Part shown: one piece after another, positions 60,721-64,000 of the stretch
Layout: the number at the start of each line of letters is the position of its first letter
Position numbering within the stretch: position 1 is the first letter of the stretch
From: Mangrovimonas sp. YM274
GTDB taxonomy: Bacteria; Bacteroidota; Bacteroidia; Flavobacteriales; Flavobacteriaceae
Length of the DNA: 64,000 nucleotides
Assembly: GCF_030908385.1 (NCBI RefSeq)
Contig: NZ_CP133091.1
Coordinates: 248,001 to 312,000 of the forward strand
Direction of reading: 5' to 3'
Program-made: the position numbers and the translations under genes
The notes under the pieces: model-generated
Told to the model about the DNA's origin: nothing
The model's database searches: none
The model's input: only the letters and a program-made list of their open reading frames with translations

Positions 60721-61785
60721 TTAAATGTTTTTACATTCTTCTTCAGAGTATTTTTTTGTCATTAATTGAAACTTTCCAAATTGATATTTTGATTTTATAT
60801 TTAAAACTTTTTCCGCTTCATACTTCTCACTGTAGTTCAGGATGTCCTTAAAGTCAAGGAATTTACTTTTGCATCTGATGATATTGTTTAATAAGTTAAA
60901 TATTAAATCATCAGTAAATATCAAATCTTTTGTTTCAATAAGTTTTGTGTCACCCTTATGTACAAATTCGCATCGTTTTGAATAAATTTCTTTAATTCTT
61001 TCTGCATATTTTTCATTAACCCAAGCTTCATGCCATCCCAAGAAATACTCACATCGAGAAATTAATTTTGAAGAAATTTTATCCTCGTCATTAATTAAAA
61101 GCATTTCAAGTGCTATTACATTCCAAATTAGACAGAAAGTTAGATCGTTAGAATTTTGGCTTTGTCCAACCATGGCTGAGGTACGATGTATCTTTGTTCT
61201 CCATTTCTTACTTACACTTGTTTCTCCCCTTATTACTTTTAGTAGTTCAAAAAAGAAAAAACTCTTATGGAAGTTAACCCATTTGTTGTCTAATATTAAA
61301 GGGACGATATTAGTTTTGTTTTGATATCTATTGTTGAATGTTTTCTTGTGCTTATTTATATGAATAGTTTGGTAGATTAACGTGTTGTCAGATGTTTTTA
61401 TTTCAAGCTTTTTATTAAACTGCCTATTCGACCACCCAATTTGGGATAAGGAGAGAATGTTTAGTTCCTCTAATATTAATCGTATGCATTCATTTTGTTT
61501 TTCTTTCGGATTTCCTTTATAAGGCAAAACTGCGAATGTTTTTTCTGTTTTGAAGAAGTTATCAATCCGTTCTTTAAACTTGATATGATTTTCAGGAATT
61601 ATATTGGTCAAATCAGAAAATGTGGTGGGTAGACCTAATCTTTTTCTAATCCGAGGAAGTTTACTTTTTGCTACAAAAGTAACGCGGTTGACTGTGAATT
61701 CTTGCTTAACATCTTTAGTTAATTCAAGACCGTGTATGGGAGTAATAAATATCCAATCTTGAAATTCTTCAGTTAATTTAGTCAT
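60721..61785 (-). CDS. HEPN-domain (Apea-like) protein
   Basis: The 354-residue protein has a mixed N-terminal half without a domain I recognise and a C-terminal alpha-helical HEPN domain (about 210-330): LTFCLIWNVIALEMLLIN, ISRCEYFLGWH, and ERIKEIYSKRCEFVHKGDTK, which contains the R-x4-H motif (R271, H276) of HEPN nucleases. Apea-like HEPN proteins often belong to phage-defence or stress systems and cut RNA. Its codons are markedly AT-rich compared with neighbours, a sign of transfer. No antitoxin or partner (MNT, ATPase) sits beside it. Confidence 0.68.
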   Translation of the reverse strand: MTKLTEEFQDWIFITPIHGLELTKDVKQEFTVNRVTFVAKSKLPRIRKRLGLPTTFSDLTNIIPENHIKFKERIDNFFKTEKTFAVLPYKGNPKEKQNECIRLILEELNILSLSQIGWSNRQFNKKLEIKTSDNTLIYQTIHINKHKKTFNNRYQNKTNIVPLILDNKWVNFHKSFFFFELLKVIRGETSVSKKWRTKIHRTSAMVGQSQNSNDLTFCLIWNVIALEMLLINDEDKISSKLISRCEYFLGWHEAWVNEKYAERIKEIYSKRCEFVHKGDTKLIETKDLIFTDDLIFNLLNNIIRCKSKFLDFKDILNYSEKYEAEKVLNIKSKYQFGKFQLMTKKYSEEECKNI

Positions 61786-62016
61786 CGTTTTGTTTGTCGG
61801 AAATATTAAAATATTTAATAAGACCTTTAAGGTGTTATTTTACTTCGTCTAATATAGTTATAATTCCTACAAAGTAATCCCTAAACTTTAATGGCCATGC
61901 GATACTATAGCAGGATAGCGTAGTTATCAACTGAAATAGTGATTCCTCCGGGTCCTTACAAGATTCTATCGCATGGCTATTAATGTTCTGTCCTTCTAGA
62001 TATATGTAGCAGTATT
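61786..62016. other. Gap with a 15-nt inverted repeat
   Basis: AATGGCCATGCGATA (61890-61904) and TATCGCATGGCTATT (61967-61981) are inverse copies at 14 of 15 positions, separated by 62 nt. On the minus strand a frame without start codon (about 62043 down to a stop at 61835-61837) reads through both arms in plausible protein-like sequence, so it may be a gene remnant. Confidence 0.4.
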
Positions 62017-62655
62017 TTACACTTCCACCACCCCAAAATAATCACTCAATGACGCTGTTTGGGTATAGGTATCCATAAAGGCGGCCCATACGTGCCATTG
62101 CATCCCCTCGCTAACATCGGGGAGGGCCATACTGAATTGTTGTGAGTTTCTAGGGGTATCAGTAAGCTGCCAAAAGTAATTGTGTGTTTGTGGGCTATAC
62201 AATACGATAACTAGTTTGTCTGTGGGGTGGGCCATAGCTTTTGTGCTGTTGTCCAACCATTGCAATTGCAATTGGCCCGAAGTGGGCTGCTGCATGTGGG
62301 TTACTTCTAGTCCTCGTAAGGGCCCCATGGCAACGAGTGCCTTGGCGTATTGAATTTTAAAGCTGTCACCTTGAGGAAGTAGCGCCTCGCGCAAATGGTA
62401 GGACATGGCCAGGTTATAGCCGGTTTTTGAAAGTCCCGAGGCGTTAAAGGTGTGGTTAATGAGTTGTTTCAGCGGATTTAAAAACGCAGAAACAGTTTTA
62501 AACTTGTCGTGTTGTTGCTGTTGCGCTGGGGTGGGTTGGTGGTTGGTGTTCGCAGGTATGGAGCGAAACACATTGATGCCTTTCCAGGAAGTTCCTGCCA
62601 GAGGACCTAATTTTCCCGAAATGCCTCCCATAATCCCGTTGGGAAGTTGTGCCAT
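62017..62655 (-). CDS. DUF6266 family protein
   Basis: The 212-residue protein is without signal peptide or membrane helix. The start MAQLPNGIMGGISGKLGPLAG is the DUF6266 hallmark, followed by NVFRSIPANTNHQPTPAQQQQHDKF and two beta-rich domains. The family is common in Bacteroidetes and its function is unknown. The Gly-rich N-terminus suggests a protein that assembles or interacts by that segment. Confidence 0.85.
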   Translation of the reverse strand: MAQLPNGIMGGISGKLGPLAGTSWKGINVFRSIPANTNHQPTPAQQQQHDKFKTVSAFLNPLKQLINHTFNASGLSKTGYNLAMSYHLREALLPQGDSFKIQYAKALVAMGPLRGLEVTHMQQPTSGQLQLQWLDNSTKAMAHPTDKLVIVLYSPQTHNYFWQLTDTPRNSQQFSMALPDVSEGMQWHVWAAFMDTYTQTASLSDYFGVVEV

Positions 62656-63073
62656 GATGCAAAGTCAATTAAAGGGTTAGTTTTATGGCTTTAATTTATT
62701 GTAATTCTGTTAGTTATGCAAAAAAAATGTGAGAATTTATTTTATTGTGTCCAACTTTTGTCTAACTATATTAGGATTTTGTTCGTGAATTCTTTGTGTT
62801 TTCCTTGAACACATGGGGCCTTTCTCAAAGTATTCTTGAAGGAAATACGAAGGGACTAGATGGAAGGTAGTCGAAGGGATGTCTATGGAGGTTTTACAAT
62901 TTTTTGATGACAAATCATTCTCATACAAACCATATATGCTTCAAACAAAAAAATGTGCCTATTTTAGACACTTTTTACAAGAAGGCTTTAATTAACAAAG
63001 CAGCAATAGACCCTTTAAGTGTTTATAGAATCTTGCTGCTTTGTAAGTTAAGTTTATGCGCCGTTACTTTGGT
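62656..63073. other. 418-nt intergenic region
   Basis: I see no convincing gene. A 63-codon frame on the minus strand (62737-62928) is unlike any family I know. The left part is AT-rich with several A and T runs. The right part holds the inverted repeat listed at 62995-63044. Confidence 0.5.
62995..63044 (-). terminator. Possible terminator of the lipocalin-like gene
   Basis: ACAAAGCAGCAA (62995-63006) and TTGCTGCTTTGT (63033-63044) are perfectly complementary, with a 26-nt loop. The element lies 30 nt after the stop of the minus-strand lipoprotein gene, but no strong T-run follows, so it may instead stabilise the 3' end. Confidence 0.45.
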
Positions 63074-63514
63074 TTATAATCTGTTATAGGTTTCTATATC
63101 CGTAAACGTTTCTCCTCCGTCGGTATAGACATCTTTTAGTTTCATAGTAGTTTCACTAAGTTCCAAAATTTCATAAAGGAGAGCTTCTCCCTCATCAGTT
63201 ACTGAAAGTGTGGTGCCGCTTAGTACATAGGCTTCTGGGGTTGCTTCGCCGCTCACAAGCGTACAGCCATTACCATCTTCAAAATCGAAATATTCTGAAT
63301 AGTCATAAGTGCTTTCGGAAAAGATAACTCTGTCCAGGCAATCTGGATTTTCAACAAGCTCTTCGCCGTTTGAAGTGATAGAGGTTAATTCCCATTCTCC
63401 AATAATGCTGGCAGTTGCAGGGGTATTGTCGTTGCTGTCATCACTGCTACAGGATGCTAATAGTCCAATAGCAAGTGCGGCAATAATTTTTGGGGTTTTC
63501 ATAAGTTGTTTCAT
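63074..63514 (-). CDS. Lipocalin-like lipoprotein
   Basis: The 146-residue protein has the signal peptide IIAALAIGLLASCSSDDSND (Cys at about 22), then SIIGEWELTSITSNGEEL, the lipocalin-like motif, and later LSGTTLSVTDEGEALLYEILELSETTMKL strands. The CSSDDS start matches the gene at 13838-14278 and predicts surface export. ATGs at 63514 and 63502 are both possible. It is transcribed away from the DUF6266 gene by 418 nt. Confidence 0.68.
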   Translation of the reverse strand: MKQLMKTPKIIAALAIGLLASCSSDDSNDNTPATASIIGEWELTSITSNGEELVENPDCLDRVIFSESTYDYSEYFDFEDGNGCTLVSGEATPEAYVLSGTTLSVTDEGEALLYEILELSETTMKLKDVYTDGGETFTDIETYNRL

Positions 63515-63580
63515 TCTTTTGTTTTAATGATTGTTGTTTATAGTGATTTGGCACATAAGTTTTTTGAAGGTTTTTAGGCC

Positions 63581-64000
63581 TTATTCATAAATATACTCGA
63601 TGGTGGCGTCAAGCTCTCCTTCCCAATAATAGTTGGCTGTTGCAGGGTAGTTGTTTGAGTTATAGCTATATTCATAAACTTCTCTATCATATCCCTCTCC
63701 ACCATAATTAGCCGTTATTTTGGTTAAATTGTTTAGACCAGATTCAAAATATCCTTGAAAAGATCTATCCATTAAGTTAAGAATCTCAATGTGAGAGATG
63801 TTTTTGTAGATGCCATTATTGCTGTCATACTCGTAATTAAAGTTATAACCGTCCGCATAGTATCCTGTTATCTGTCCATTATCTAGGACAATGGTACTTT
63901 CTTGTTCTCCAAGCATTGATCCGTTAAAGCTTTTTTCGTAGCTTGATTCGGATACCGTTCCATCTTCGTTATAGGTAAGGTCCCAGCCCCATTCTTCACT
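63581..64000 (-). CDS. Partial gene: Tyr/Asn-rich repeat protein, 5' end beyond the window
   Basis: The frame stays open to base 64000, so the start lies outside the window; 139 codons are visible. The protein reads like a YD-type beta-repeat: WDLTYNEDGTVSESSYEKSF, then NFNYEYDSNNGIYKNISH, then YEYSYNSNNYPATANYYWEG and the terminal IEYIYE. This pattern is common in Bacteroidetes surface lipoproteins (DUF4595-like). Family assignment is tentative. The gene ends 67 nt before the lipocalin-like start. Confidence 0.6.
   Translation of the reverse strand, partial: SEEWGWDLTYNEDGTVSESSYEKSFNGSMLGEQESTIVLDNGQITGYYADGYNFNYEYDSNNGIYKNISHIEILNLMDRSFQGYFESGLNNLTKITANYGGEGYDREVYEYSYNSNNYPATANYYWEGELDATIEYIYE

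Noticed and set aside
61835-62043. Possible small gene in the HEPN-DUF6266 gap
   Set aside because: Protein-like reading but no start codon in frame and an upstream stop; kept only as a remnant.
62737-62928. 63-codon minus-strand frame in the 418-nt gap
   Set aside because: No recognisable domain or ribosome binding context, and no obvious promoter; composition looks non-coding.
1-64000. tRNA, rRNA, CRISPR array, prophage or intact insertion sequence
   Set aside because: I saw no cloverleaf, spaced direct-repeat array, integrase or transposase gene; only short REP-like repeats.

Overview
The window is chromosomal DNA from a member of the Flavobacteriaceae (Bacteroidetes), probably a free-living marine or aquatic one. 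The evidence is two giant secreted proteins with type IX secretion type B (gliding-motility) C-terminal domains next to a PorP/SprF-like protein and a PorE-like OmpA protein, TPR-plus-AraC membrane regulators, many small lipoproteins with acidic residues just after the lipidated Cys, and several promoters that fit the Bacteroidetes pattern TTG-N17-23-TAnnTTTG. The DNA is AT-rich with compact operons. I saw no tRNA, rRNA, CRISPR array or intact transposase.

Layout. 1-6.2 kb: a DUF2007 protein, a 54-residue zinc-ribbon-like peptide and an acidic-tailed membrane protein; a LytS/LytTR-type two-component pair on the minus strand; an orphan MotA/TolQ/ExbB-like channel, a PAF-acetylhydrolase-like esterase and a FecR-domain lipoprotein. 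6.2-12.7 kb: an M13 zinc peptidase, an Lrp/AsnC regulator divergent from a PLP-dependent histidine-decarboxylase-like enzyme, a DUF4421 outer-membrane protein, and a nucleotidyltransferase-GHMP kinase fusion. 12.7-18.1 kb (minus): three small lipocalin-like lipoproteins, a TraB/GumN protein, an unknown lipoprotein, and a FucP-type sugar permease with a sugar mutarotase.

18.3-34.4 kb (plus): a TPR-AraC regulator, its TPR-only companion, and a type IX secretion cargo locus made of a 2260-residue adhesin, PorP/SprF, a PorE-like protein and a second adhesin. Hairpins lie in two of its intercistronic gaps. 34.5-39.1 kb: a LysR regulator divergent from hutH and hutU, where the urocanase is the long, animal-like form. 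39.1-45 kb: an orphan Imm11-like gene bounded by REP-like sequences, then minus-strand genes for a carboxypeptidase-regulatory-domain protein, a YiiX-like cysteine hydrolase, a GH43 glycosidase, a Nudix hydrolase and an FkbM methyltransferase.

45.1-53.4 kb is the most interesting region. A seven-gene minus-strand operon encodes a Tat-exported molybdopterin oxidoreductase, a four-cluster ferredoxin subunit, an NrfD/PsrC membrane subunit, two half-size YeeE/YedE sulfur transporters and two membrane-anchored rhodanese-like proteins. Both rhodanese-like proteins lack the catalytic Cys, yet end in the same 19-residue tail finishing Gly-Gly-Cys. Divergent from the operon is a 12-haem cytochrome c, and a perfect 16-bp palindrome lies between the two transcription units. 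I infer a periplasmic sulfur-redox respiratory module in which the Cys tails may carry sulfur. 53.6-64 kb (minus): a CPA2 cation/proton antiporter, RsgA, a kelch protein and a GT39-like transferase (the last two with a shared 52-nt upstream repeat), a CHAP amidase, a HEPN-domain protein, a DUF6266 protein, a lipocalin-like lipoprotein and a lipoprotein-like gene cut by the window end.
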